64,000 nt of DNA, from NCBI RefSeq assembly GCF_013778455.1, contig NZ_JACEHE010000025.1:52262-116261 (forward strand), read 5' to 3'. The notes below the pieces were generated by a model. It saw nothing but the letters and a program-made list of their open reading frames with translations, made no database searches and had not been told where the DNA came from. Positions 26,604-35,024 of this stretch are shown piece by piece. Every line of letters starts with the position of its first letter. Within the stretch, counting starts at the first letter, position 1. This stretch comes from Streptomyces himalayensis subsp. himalayensis (GTDB lineage Bacteria; Actinomycetota; Actinomycetes; Streptomycetales; Streptomycetaceae). The translations under genes were made by a program, and so were the position numbers.

Positions 26604-27548
26604 TCAGCTGGTCGGTGAGGAAGGCCGGCGTGCCGTAGGCAGGGGTGGGGTGCCGGTGACCGACATGACCAGGGAGTAGAGCGCGGTGTCGGCAGCGATG
26701 AACAGGCGGTTCCGTCTGGCGCCGCCGAAGCGGATGTTCGCGACGGTGTCGGGGACCAGGATGCGGCCGAGGAGTGTGCCGTCCGGGTCGTAGCAGTGCA
26801 CGCCGCCGTCCATGGCGGCGGCCCAGAGCCGGCCGTCGTCATCGAAGCGGATGTTGTCGAAGTTCCCGATCTTGCACTCGGTGAAGATGTCGCCGCCGGT
26901 GAGGGTGCCGTTCTCCTGGACGGTGAAGACGCGGATGTGGTTGGCACGGCTGTCCGAGACGTACAACCTGCGCTCGTCGAGGGAGAAGACGAGGCCGTTG
27001 GGGCCGCTGAAGCCGTCGGCGACCAGCCGTACTTCGCCGCTGCGCGGGTCTGCGCGGTAGATGTTGCAGGCGCCGATCTCGCTGTCGGCACGGTGGCCCT
27101 CGTAGTCGCTGGTGATCCCGAAGTCGGGGTCGGAGAACCAGATCGAGCCGTCGGACTTCACGGCGGCGTCGTTCGGGCTGTTGAACCTCTTGCCCTCGAA
27201 GCGGTCGGCGATCACGGTGATCGAGCCGTCGTGTTCGGTGCGGGTGACGCGGCGGTTGCCCTGCTCGCAGGTGATGAGGCGGCCCTCGTTGTCCAAGGTG
27301 TTGCCGTTGGGGTGACCGGCGGGTGAGCGGAAGACGCCGACCGTCCCGGTGGTCTCGTCCCAGCGGAGCAAGCGGTCGTTGGGGATGTCGCTCCACACCA
27401 GGTACCGCCCGGCCGGGACGTAGACGGGACCCTCGGCCCAGCGGCAGCCCTCGAAGAGGGTCTCCAGCTTCGAGTCGCCCGCGTGACACCTGCCAGTCCG
27501 GAACCGGTCATCGAGGATCTCGTACAACTGCGGTCGCTCGCCGGGCAT
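26604..27548 (-). CDS. SMP-30/gluconolactonase family lactonase
   Basis: A 314-residue six-bladed beta-propeller. Metal ligands of the family are visible: Glu in CRWAEGPVY, Asn in FNSPNDAAVK, Asn in FSGPNGLVF and Asp in LYVSDSRANH. It hydrolyses sugar-acid lactones such as gluconolactone using a divalent metal. It is divergent from an Lrp/AsnC regulator that may control it, and could follow a sugar dehydrogenase encoded elsewhere. Confidence 0.9.
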   Translation of the reverse strand: MPGERPQLYEILDDRFRTGRCHAGDSKLETLFEGCRWAEGPVYVPAGRYLVWSDIPNDRLLRWDETTGTVGVFRSPAGHPNGNTLDNEGRLITCEQGNRRVTRTEHDGSITVIADRFEGKRFNSPNDAAVKSDGSIWFSDPDFGITSDYEGHRADSEIGACNIYRADPRSGEVRLVADGFSGPNGLVFSLDERRLYVSDSRANHIRVFTVQENGTLTGGDIFTECKIGNFDNIRFDDDGRLWAAAMDGGVHCYDPDGTLLGRILVPDTVANIRFGGARRNRLFIAADTALYSLVMSVTGTPPLPTARRPSSPTS

Positions 27549-27574
27549 GCTGCCATCCTCACCATTGAGTCGAA

Positions 27575-27618
27575 CGAATGTTGACCTGACAAATCCAAAC
27601 TATGCAGAATGACATTCG
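27575..27618. promoter_or_regulatory. Inverted repeat in the SMP-30/Lrp divergent promoter
   Basis: CGAATGT (27575-27581) and its complement ACATTCG (27612-27618) flank an AT-richer stretch in the 101-base intergenic space. Spacing of several turns suits Lrp/AsnC proteins, which wrap DNA as octamers. Assignment is inferred. Confidence 0.35.
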
Positions 27619-27649
27619 ATAGATCAAGCTCTTCTCCGAAGGAGATTCG

Positions 27650-28084
27650 TTGGACGACGTCGATCGGCAGTTGCTCGTTCTCCTCCAGCAGGACGCCTCA
27701 AGGCCGTATGCGGCGCTGGGGCAGGCCGTTGGACTGTCCGCGGGGGCCACGCATGAACGCGTGCGGAAGCTACGTGAGCGAGGCGTCATCCGCCGGACAG
27801 CCGTCGACGTCGATCCCGCAGCGATCGGACGGGGTGTGCTCGCCTTCGTCATGGTGGACTCGACGAAGTGGGTGGGTGACTCCGGCGACCAGTTCGCGGC
27901 CATACCGGAGATCCAGGAAGCGCACGTCATCGCCGGCAGCGCTTCGGTCCTGGTCAAGGTCAGGACCTCGACGAAAGAGCAACTCCAGGACGTACTGCGC
28001 CGTATGTACGCCATCGAAGGCGTCAGCGGTACTCAGGCCACCGTTGTGCTCGAGACCCTCTTCGAGCGCCCTGTCACTCCGTAG
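27650..28084 (+). CDS. Lrp/AsnC-family transcriptional regulator
   Basis: A 144-residue regulator with an N-terminal HTH (VDRQLLVLLQQDASRPYAAL, then LSAGATHERVRKL) and a C-terminal RAM ligand-binding domain (EIQEAHVIAGSASVLVKV). The start is a TTG at 27650, supported by GAAGGAG 7-8 bases upstream and the family-typical opening DxxDRQLL. It probably senses an amino acid or small acid and regulates the divergent lactonase gene and itself. Confidence 0.9.
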   Translation: MDDVDRQLLVLLQQDASRPYAALGQAVGLSAGATHERVRKLRERGVIRRTAVDVDPAAIGRGVLAFVMVDSTKWVGDSGDQFAAIPEIQEAHVIAGSASVLVKVRTSTKEQLQDVLRRMYAIEGVSGTQATVVLETLFERPVTP

Positions 28085-28121
28085 CGCGCCACCGGCAGCG
28101 TGCCGGCCTGCTGAACCTGCC

Positions 28122-29357
28122 TCAATGGCCCAGGAGTGTCGGTGGCGTGGTGTCAGGGATGATGAGCGGGGTGGGGGTTGAGGGGTGCGCGGTCGTCGCT
28201 CGTTCCTTTGTCAGGGCGTTGGTGATCTTGCGGGCCAGGAGTGGATCCGCCGGAAGCACGTGTGAGGCGAACCAGCGGGCGGCCGACGGGTCGGGGGACG
28301 GTTCGACGAACTCCGCGCCCGCGTAGTCGTCGAGCGGGGGGTCGTAGACGTAGCCGGCGACCACGCCGTGCCTCACCAGACGTTCTATGAGGGCGTCGCG
28401 GTCATGGACCAGGAGCGGAACCCGGAAGAGGGGGAGAGGGACGCCCTGCGCCGCCCGGTCGCGGAGAGCCGGGGAGGCCCAGGCGGTACCCGAGAGCAGC
28501 GAGACACCGACCCTGCGTCTGGTGAGGTTGCCGTCGAGCAGAGCCGTCCGCAGCATCATCTGCCCGCGGACCAGAGCACCGTGGCGCGAACGGAAGCCGT
28601 GCAGGTCGACGCGCACCCACGGCTCGTACGCGGACAGGCTCGGTGCTTCGCGCGCGCTGGCGGAGAGCCGCGGCGCGTGCAGGGCCATGCGGAAGTCGTC
28701 GCGTTCCAGCAACCCCAGGCGCTGCATCGTCCGCCACACAGGACGCACCAGGTGGAGGGAGCTCACGGCTGAACGCGCCAGCGGCCGCAAAGTCGTGGCC
28801 AGGTCGGCGCGGAGGCGGCGCGGCACCAGCAGATCGTCGCGCAGCAGCTCCAACTCCCGTCGGGTGCGCGCGTCCTCGACGGCGAGGAAGCCCCCGGCCA
28901 TCGCTGCCACATGCTTGGACAGACTGAATGCCGCCGCCTTCCCGAAGGTCCCGATCGGCTGGCCGTCCACGTGCGTGCCGATCGCGTGCGCCGCGTCCTC
29001 GAACAGGGGAATCCCCAATTCGTCGCAGCGGCGCCGCAGTTCCAGGACTCGGTCCGGCATCCCGTACAGATTCGTGGTCAGGACGGCGTCCACGCTCCGC
29101 CAGGTCGCTTCCGGTACGGCGGCCGGGTCGATGTTGCCGTCCCATACGGACACGGGGGCCTGGACCGGGCGCAGCCCGGCTGCGAGGACCACGAAGAGGA
29201 TCACGTCGTCGTTCACCGGCGACATCAGCACCCGTGCGCCCGGGCGGCACCAGCGCCGCAGTGCCAGGTACAGAGCCAGCCGTGCCGAGGGCGTGTAGAC
29301 GCATTCGCGTCCGATTCGCCGTGTCATCATCGCAGCGAGCCGCGATCCGTACGGCAT
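28122..29357 (-). CDS. DegT/DnrJ/EryC1-family PLP aminotransferase
   Basis: A 411-residue fold-type I PLP enzyme of the sugar-aminotransferase/AHBA-synthase family. The PLP Lys lies in AAFSLSKHVAAM; the Asp binding the pyridine nitrogen lies in PLFEDAAHAIG. It usually aminates keto-sugars on nucleotides for cell-surface glycans or antibiotics. The ATG at 29357 was chosen over a GTG at 29363 because GAGG then stands 5 bases upstream. The C-terminal ~25 residues are Thr/Pro-rich. The neighbour 220 bases upstream is a CelD-type acyltransferase on the same strand. Confidence 0.85.
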   Translation of the reverse strand: MPYGSRLAAMMTRRIGRECVYTPSARLALYLALRRWCRPGARVLMSPVNDDVILFVVLAAGLRPVQAPVSVWDGNIDPAAVPEATWRSVDAVLTTNLYGMPDRVLELRRRCDELGIPLFEDAAHAIGTHVDGQPIGTFGKAAAFSLSKHVAAMAGGFLAVEDARTRRELELLRDDLLVPRRLRADLATTLRPLARSAVSSLHLVRPVWRTMQRLGLLERDDFRMALHAPRLSASAREAPSLSAYEPWVRVDLHGFRSRHGALVRGQMMLRTALLDGNLTRRRVGVSLLSGTAWASPALRDRAAQGVPLPLFRVPLLVHDRDALIERLVRHGVVAGYVYDPPLDDYAGAEFVEPSPDPSAARWFASHVLPADPLLARKITNALTKERATTAHPSTPTPLIIPDTTPPTLLGH

Positions 29358-29576
29358 CGTCACCTCTTCCGTCGAAGGGCCGTCGAAGAGACGGCACAGG
29401 TCACTCGTGAGCGTCGATCAGGTGCCGACCGGGCTTACGGCAGGGCGGGACCTCGCCATTGCGGCCCGCCGTGCGGTGTGGAGGGGGCAGCGCGGTAGCG
29501 CTCGGCGTCGGGTCCTCACAGGCGGTGACGACGACGGAAGCGCGGTGCGGCGGAGGCCGGGAGTGGGCAAGCCTGC

Positions 29577-30680
29577 TCAGCGTGCGGGGGCTCCCGCCCC
29601 ACCGGACGTGCGCAGCGTGCCGACCATCTTCAGCAGCCGGTCGGCTGGCTCCCGCAGTGTCGGATGGGCCAGGACCGTGTTCCTCAGTCCCCGCACCGGT
29701 CTACGCCACAGCCGGTGTGCCGCCGCCACCGGGTGGGGGCGGGTCGCGAACCCCTCGCCCACACGCAGCTCACGGGTCTTCAGCCAGTCCTTGTACTCCT
29801 TGTCGCCCCGTCCCAGATCCATGAGCCGCACGCCCTGACGGCCCGCCGCCTCGGCCATCCGGAGGTGCATGATCAGCCCCGGCGAGTAGTAGCGGAGCTC
29901 GGGGTCGTACGCGGTGAACCAGGCCGCGAACACCGTGCGCGATCGCGGCCCGAAATGCGCGGCCACCGGCCGGTCGCCCGCGTACACCACGGAGAGCACG
30001 CCGGTGAAGTGCTCTTCGCGGACTTGGAAGAGATGGTCCACCAGGTCCACGATCCACGGCCGCGAGAACCGGTCCATGCGTCCGGTCCTGCGGTACTGGG
30101 CGGACTTCCACTGCATGAGCGTGTGCAGCATCCGCGGGTCGCGCTCGTCGAAGACGAACCGCATCTCGCCCAGGTCGCGCCCCAGGCGGCGTTCCTTTTT
30201 CAGCGTCGTCTTGGCCAGCCCCGGGTACGCGCCACGCAGCCACTCCGCGTAGCTGCCGTCGTCGCCGTCCTTGAGGTCGACCACCGGTGAGGCGAACGTC
30301 CCCGTGACGTATCTGCCGAAGGGCTTCTGCTCCTCGACGAGGTGGTCGAACTCGAAGACGGACAGCCCGCAGGCGCGTAGCAGTTCCTCGGTGTCCCACG
30401 TGACCCCGGGGCGGTGCACCAGGCCCTGACAGTCGGAGAGGCCGAGACCGATGGCCCGGCCTACGCCGAAGGTTGTGCGTTCGTACGCAAAGAAGCCCAC
30501 GGGCTCTCCGCCCTCGTGCAGGACCGCCACCCGCGCCCCACCGCGGTGCCTGCCGACCCCTGCCGCGAACTCCGGCGCCAGGAAGGGATTGGCGTAATCG
30601 GGCGACTGGTCCATCGCCCCGTGCCAGTCCCGAAGCAGCGAGGTACTCAGCTCCTCCGGTCTGTGGATCGTGATGCGCAT
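29577..30680 (-). CDS. CelD/BcsL-type GNAT acyltransferase
   Basis: A 367-residue protein of the double-GNAT CelD/BcsL family (PF13480 type). Signs are an N-terminal GNAT half (PFLAPEFAAGV, then VAVLHEGGEPVGFFAYERT) and the second half (KERRLGRDLGEMRFVF, VLSVVYAGDRPVAAHFGPRS, MDLGRGDKEYKDWLK). Members acylate polysaccharides or sugar amines. Together with the downstream DegT enzyme a small surface-glycan modification pair is plausible: amination, then N-acylation. The ATG at 30680 begins the first strand; longer frames upstream are not protein-like. Confidence 0.8.
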   Translation of the reverse strand: MRITIHRPEELSTSLLRDWHGAMDQSPDYANPFLAPEFAAGVGRHRGGARVAVLHEGGEPVGFFAYERTTFGVGRAIGLGLSDCQGLVHRPGVTWDTEELLRACGLSVFEFDHLVEEQKPFGRYVTGTFASPVVDLKDGDDGSYAEWLRGAYPGLAKTTLKKERRLGRDLGEMRFVFDERDPRMLHTLMQWKSAQYRRTGRMDRFSRPWIVDLVDHLFQVREEHFTGVLSVVYAGDRPVAAHFGPRSRTVFAAWFTAYDPELRYYSPGLIMHLRMAEAAGRQGVRLMDLGRGDKEYKDWLKTRELRVGEGFATRPHPVAAAHRLWRRPVRGLRNTVLAHPTLREPADRLLKMVGTLRTSGGAGAPAR

Positions 30681-31203
30681 GGGCGACCGCCCCCCGTTTC
30701 CCCCCACGACGCGCTGTCCGCGTCCTGTTACTGCTTCAGCATCTGCTGATCCACGCCGTGTACACGCTCGTTCCACGGGTCGACGACCGAGTCTCGAACT
30801 GTTCGGCGAGGCTCAAACGTCGCGAAGCACCACGCACGCTGTCAAGGGTGCCTGTCGTGACGGAAGAGTCCGGAAGAAGCGTGGACCGGATGGCCCGGTC
30901 CACGGCCGCTCAAGGCCATACGACCCGCAGCTCCCGGCCTTCCGTCTCTTCCCTGACCGCCGGGGGAACCTGTCGCGGCGCGCTCACATGGGGCGCGCTT
31001 CCACCGGAGGGCTGGCGATCTCAGCCCAAAGAGACAGCAGAGCGCTCCCGTCGATTACTGCGAAGATCGTACGAGCCGCACGAGGTTGGGAGGGCCGTGG
31101 ACACTTCCCCGGCTACGTAATCCGTACGACACGGCTACCGGAACCCGTGCGTGATGCCGCCTTCGCCGGGAGGCTGGTCGCGCCCCATGGTCCGCCCCGC
31201 CCG
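30681..31203. other. Non-coding gap between acyltransferase and receptor genes
   Basis: No frame in these 523 bases resembles a protein. The gap holds the end of the receptor transcript, a 9-bp hairpin at 30881-30903, and presumably the promoter of the acyltransferase gene; no clear -35/-10 pair was found. Confidence 0.5.
30881..30903. terminator. Hairpin, possible terminator
   Basis: GTGGACCGG and CCGGTCCAC form a perfect 9-bp stem around ATGGC, about 300 bases past the end of the receptor gene. There is no T-tract, as usual in GC-rich actinobacteria. Confidence 0.45.
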
Positions 31204-32742
31204 CTACGGCCGCAGCACGCCCCGGAACGTGTACGTGCCGCTCGGCTCCATCCGTACCAGGGCCATCGGCTTGTCGTCCGGGTTGCCGTCCGAGCTGAAG
31301 GAGATCGGGCCGCTGAGCCCGGACACCGCCTTGGAGCCGCCGAGTTGTAGCAGCATCTGCAAGGTGGCTCCTGGATTCACCGCGCCGTTGCCGTCGGGTC
31401 CCGCCGCGTTGCGCACCGCGACGCCGACCGTCCACAGTGCGTCGTGACCAAGGACGGTCTGGCCGTCCTGGAGAACCCGCTGGTCGTCGCCGGAGGCGCC
31501 GCCGAACTCCTCGTGGTACAGGTCCAGGAAGTCGGGCAGCGGGTTGTTGGCCTTGGGATACAGCTCCGCGGCGAGACCGGGGTGGCCGAGCGCCGTGTAC
31601 AGGACGGTGACCTGGCTGTCCTGCCACTCCGTACGGAACTTCTCCCGCTGCGACTCGCTCGCCGAGGACCCGTAGTACGTGCCGACCGCGTCGTCCCCGG
31701 TCAGCAAGGTGATCGGACAGCGGCGGTCCGGCGCCGACATCGAGTTGACGAAGTTGCGGATGTTGATGCCGCGGCCGGCGAAGAACACCGCGTCGGGCTT
31801 GAGCGCACACACCTTGTCGGCGACGGAGGAGAACGCGTTCGAGACGCCGTCGACTCCGGAGAGGAATTCCAGCGGGGCGCCGTGCAGCCGCAACCCGCGG
31901 TCCTTCGCGGCGGACGCGAAGGACGCGGAGAGGGACGTGTTGTAGATGTCGTCGGTGTTGCGGTCCCGGATCACCACGACCTTGTAGCCGCGGTCCTTCT
32001 TCTGCTGCTCCTTGAGGTGGTTGACGGCGCCGCTCGCCTGGTCCCGGTTGGGCGCCGAGACCCGGAAGAATCCCGGCTCGGAGGCGCTGCTGAGGCTGTC
32101 CGCGGTCACCGTCGCCCCCATCATGGGAATGCCGGCGGCACGCAGCGCGTCGACCGCCTTCTGGGTGCCGCCTCGGCTCTGGCCGAAACCCGCGACGGCG
32201 ACGAGGTGGTTGTGGTCCTTGGACAGGGCGATCAGGTCGTCGGTGAGCGGCTTCCACTGTTCGGAGCGCAGACCGAGATTGCCGACGAGGAGCCGGATCT
32301 GGGGGCGTTCGCCGCGGCCCATGCCCAACTCCGGATGGTTCAGCTCGCGTTGGGCGAGGTAGGCGCCGATCAACTCGCCGCGCAGTCCGTACTTCGCCTC
32401 CTCCTCGCCCTTCACTGTGGTCAGCGGCTCGACGTAGGCGATCGACACGTACGGCTTCTTCGACTCCTCGACCCGGCGGTTCTCCGCCTCGATCTTGCCC
32501 ATGACGTCGTCGAGGGACTTGTCGAAGGTGAACGAGCCGTCGCTGACGCCGATGCACTCCTGGCGCGGCCCCTGTCTGAGGATGCCGGGCGCGCACTCCT
32601 GCTGGTCCTGATGCCACTCGTTCCACGCCGCCCAGGCGCCCCACCCCGCGCCCGCCAGGACCACGGCGCCGACGGCGACCCAGAGGGCCGTGCGGCGCGG
32701 CGGGCGCGGCGGTACGAACGGGAGGTCGTCGGTCATCGTCAC
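31204..32742 (-). CDS. Membrane-anchored periplasmic-binding-like receptor
   Basis: A 512-residue protein with a short cytoplasmic Pro/Arg tail, one TM helix (about 18-41, no lipobox) and a large extracellular type I periplasmic-binding fold like branched-chain amino-acid receptors. Recognisable stretches are VAVAGFGQSRGG, GFFRVSAPNRDQASGAV, KVVVIRDRNTDDIYN and DAVFFAGRG. It is not accompanied by ABC permeases. The GTG at 32742 overlaps the ATPase stop by 4 bases and has AAGGAAG upstream, so the two are translationally coupled. It probably senses an extracellular ligand and passes the signal to, or is assembled with, the coupled ATPase. The role is inferred. Confidence 0.72.
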   Translation of the reverse strand: MTMTDDLPFVPPRPPRRTALWVAVGAVVLAGAGWGAWAAWNEWHQDQQECAPGILRQGPRQECIGVSDGSFTFDKSLDDVMGKIEAENRRVEESKKPYVSIAYVEPLTTVKGEEEAKYGLRGELIGAYLAQRELNHPELGMGRGERPQIRLLVGNLGLRSEQWKPLTDDLIALSKDHNHLVAVAGFGQSRGGTQKAVDALRAAGIPMMGATVTADSLSSASEPGFFRVSAPNRDQASGAVNHLKEQQKKDRGYKVVVIRDRNTDDIYNTSLSASFASAAKDRGLRLHGAPLEFLSGVDGVSNAFSSVADKVCALKPDAVFFAGRGINIRNFVNSMSAPDRRCPITLLTGDDAVGTYYGSSASESQREKFRTEWQDSQVTVLYTALGHPGLAAELYPKANNPLPDFLDLYHEEFGGASGDDQRVLQDGQTVLGHDALWTVGVAVRNAAGPDGNGAVNPGATLQMLLQLGGSKAVSGLSGPISFSSDGNPDDKPMALVRMEPSGTYTFRGVLRP

Positions 32743-34760
32743 CACCAGGGCTTCCTTTCGTAGCGCTGGGCCATGCGCAGCAGCACATGACGGTCGTGCT
32801 CGTTGCCGATGGGCCGGCGCAGGGTGAGGAACTCCTCGGCGATGTCCGGGTACAGCTCGGCGTACGGATCGCCGAGCGGATCCGTGTAGGGCGCCGGGCC
32901 CGTACCGTCCTGTCTGGGGTGCGCGGTGATCCAGCCCGCCGTGAGGAGGCGGGTGATGGCGCGCCGCGCGGCATCGCCCTCGGCCACTCCGACGAGGCGT
33001 TCGTAGCGCTCGCGAGCCGGTTCGGGCAGGGCGCCGCCCCAGCGCGCGGGGGCCCGCTGGATCCAGGCGAGGTCGGCGCACCACTCGTCGGCGCCGCACT
33101 CGTCGAACCGCTCCCTCAAGTAGTCCGCCGCGGCGCCCAGGTCACCCAGGGCCAGGTCGTGGTAGGCCACGGCGCGCAGGTCGCCGCGGGCACGGGCGGC
33201 CGCGCGCAGCGCCTGGTGCGCACCCGTCCAGGTGTCCGGCTGAACGGCGTCGCCCTGTACGGCGTCGAGGCGGCGCAGAAGCAGGAATCGGGTGAGGCGG
33301 TGCAGCGCGGGCAGCCCCTCGTCCGGATCCGGTACGGTGCGCAGGTCGTCGGCGCTGAGGCTGACGAACTCGCGCAGCACCGGCTCCTGCCCCTCCCACA
33401 GGCCCTCGCAGGTCTCGGCACGGCCCAGCGTTGTGCAGGCGGCGGTGCGCGGCAGAACGCGCGCCAGCTGCGCTGAGCAGTCGCGCAGCAGCAGCTCGAG
33501 CAGGGCGGGCGCGGCGGACAGCACCGGCTGCGGCTGGACACTGCCGTCAAGCGGCGCAAGGCACTGGCGTACCCGCTCGTCCCAGGGCATGTCGGCGGGC
33601 ATGCGGCGCAGGGAGTCGAGGACGGCGGCGGTACCGCGAGGGTGCCCGCGCGTGAGCTCGTACACGATCCAGCCGAGCCAGCGCACCGCGTTGTCGGCGC
33701 GGGGCAGCACGGAGCCGGGCGGAATTGAGTCGAGTGTGGCGGCGGCCTGCGCCTCGACCTCCCGCCGCTCCAGATCGCGCAACCGCCCGGCACTGAGCAG
33801 CCCCGCCGACAGGGGCAGGAACTCCCCTTCCTGCGACCAGCTCGCGCGGTAGTCGAGGCGGCGTCCGCCGCCGGTCTCGGCGCGTACCAGAGCCTCCGGC
33901 CGACGGCGGGCCGTGGCGACCAGGAGCAGCGGGTCGGGGCGGCCGGAACGCGTGCGGGCGTCGAGCAGCAGGTTGAGGAAGGACTCGCCGACGGGGGAGT
34001 CGGCGTTGTCGAGCAGGGCGAGGCAGTGCGTGGTGCGCCGCCGGTCGGCGCTCCTCGTCGCGTAGGCGCCGCGCAGGTCGGCCAGGAAGGCGTCGAGCAG
34101 CACCTGCTCGGCCTCGGCGCGCTGGGCGGGATAGCCGTGGTAGAGACGGTTGACGCCGACCAGGAAGTCGGCCGTGGAGCCCCGGCCGGGTCCGCCCGCG
34201 GAGGTCTCCGCGAAGCGGCGGCGCAGCCGCATCAGGCGGGGCAGCCGCATACCGCCCTGCACGAGCGGCAGCACGGCGGAGGTCCACCCGGGCAGCCCGG
34301 CGAGCTGGGCGATCCCGTCGGCGATGCCCTGCAGTTCCTCGTACGAGTGCTCCCGTGCGCGGCCTTGCCGCAGCGCCTCGGCCATGTCGCGCACGGCGCG
34401 CTCCCGGCTGCGCACGTCGACCGCGGTGCCCACCGCGGCCAGCAGCGAGCCCAGCGCAGGGAAACCCAGCTGCGGCAACCCGTCGCGATGAGCGCTGAGT
34501 TGGAACGCCAGCTCGGTCAGAACGTCGATGCGCGTGCCGCCACGCTCACCGATGGACTCCAGATCGAGCGCGGCCAGCGGGATGCGCTGCGCCCACTCAC
34601 GCAGCTGCGCCGTGAGCGCCGATTTGCCGCTGCCGCGCCCGCCGAGCAGCACGAGCGCGGGCAGCGGCTGCAGGGGACCCTGCGGTCTGTGCAGGTTCCG
34701 AGCAAGCTGCCGGCGTATCGCGGCGTCCCGCTCGGTTCTGCCGGCTCTGTCGTCAGCCAC
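32739..34760 (-). CDS. Large P-loop ATPase (STAND-like), coupled to receptor
   Basis: A 673-residue protein with one P-loop NTPase domain: Walker A LGGRGSGKS (39-47), Walker B-like CLALLDNAD and a sensor-1-like LLLVATARR, then a long helical C-terminal part with no recognised enzyme motif. This matches signal-transduction (STAND/AAA) ATPases more than transporters. The GTG at 34760 has GAGGGGA upstream; a GTG at 34781 would add 7 residues. It is divergent from the toxin gene with 264 bases between starts and is followed by the receptor gene with a 4-base overlap. Whether it belongs to the toxin system is open. Confidence 0.65.
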   Translation of the reverse strand: MADDRAGRTERDAAIRRQLARNLHRPQGPLQPLPALVLLGGRGSGKSALTAQLREWAQRIPLAALDLESIGERGGTRIDVLTELAFQLSAHRDGLPQLGFPALGSLLAAVGTAVDVRSRERAVRDMAEALRQGRAREHSYEELQGIADGIAQLAGLPGWTSAVLPLVQGGMRLPRLMRLRRRFAETSAGGPGRGSTADFLVGVNRLYHGYPAQRAEAEQVLLDAFLADLRGAYATRSADRRRTTHCLALLDNADSPVGESFLNLLLDARTRSGRPDPLLLVATARRRPEALVRAETGGGRRLDYRASWSQEGEFLPLSAGLLSAGRLRDLERREVEAQAAATLDSIPPGSVLPRADNAVRWLGWIVYELTRGHPRGTAAVLDSLRRMPADMPWDERVRQCLAPLDGSVQPQPVLSAAPALLELLLRDCSAQLARVLPRTAACTTLGRAETCEGLWEGQEPVLREFVSLSADDLRTVPDPDEGLPALHRLTRFLLLRRLDAVQGDAVQPDTWTGAHQALRAAARARGDLRAVAYHDLALGDLGAAADYLRERFDECGADEWCADLAWIQRAPARWGGALPEPARERYERLVGVAEGDAARRAITRLLTAGWITAHPRQDGTGPAPYTDPLGDPYAELYPDIAEEFLTLRRPIGNEHDRHVLLRMAQRYERKPWW

Positions 34761-35024
34761 CCCACTCCCCTCACCGGCCACACCCCACGCTTGGGGTAGG
34801 TATCAATTCCCTTTGCTCGTAAAGGTATTCGGAAGTTTGGGCCCGGAGCGGGGGACTGGCGCTAGGGACCGGGCGTGGAGGCGCACGCATAGCCGTCGAG
34901 AGTCGCCGAGTTGGCGATCCCGTGACGTCTTCGTCACAGATGCAGCCGCTGTGCCGTAGCGCGCTTGATCCTCTGAACCATTCGAAGTTACGTTTCGTCA
35001 GGTGACCTTCGAACGGGGGTTCTT

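Noticed and set aside
29407..29838. Plus-strand frames in the space between the aminotransferase and acyltransferase genes
   Set aside because: Overlap the acyltransferase gene in antisense and show no features.
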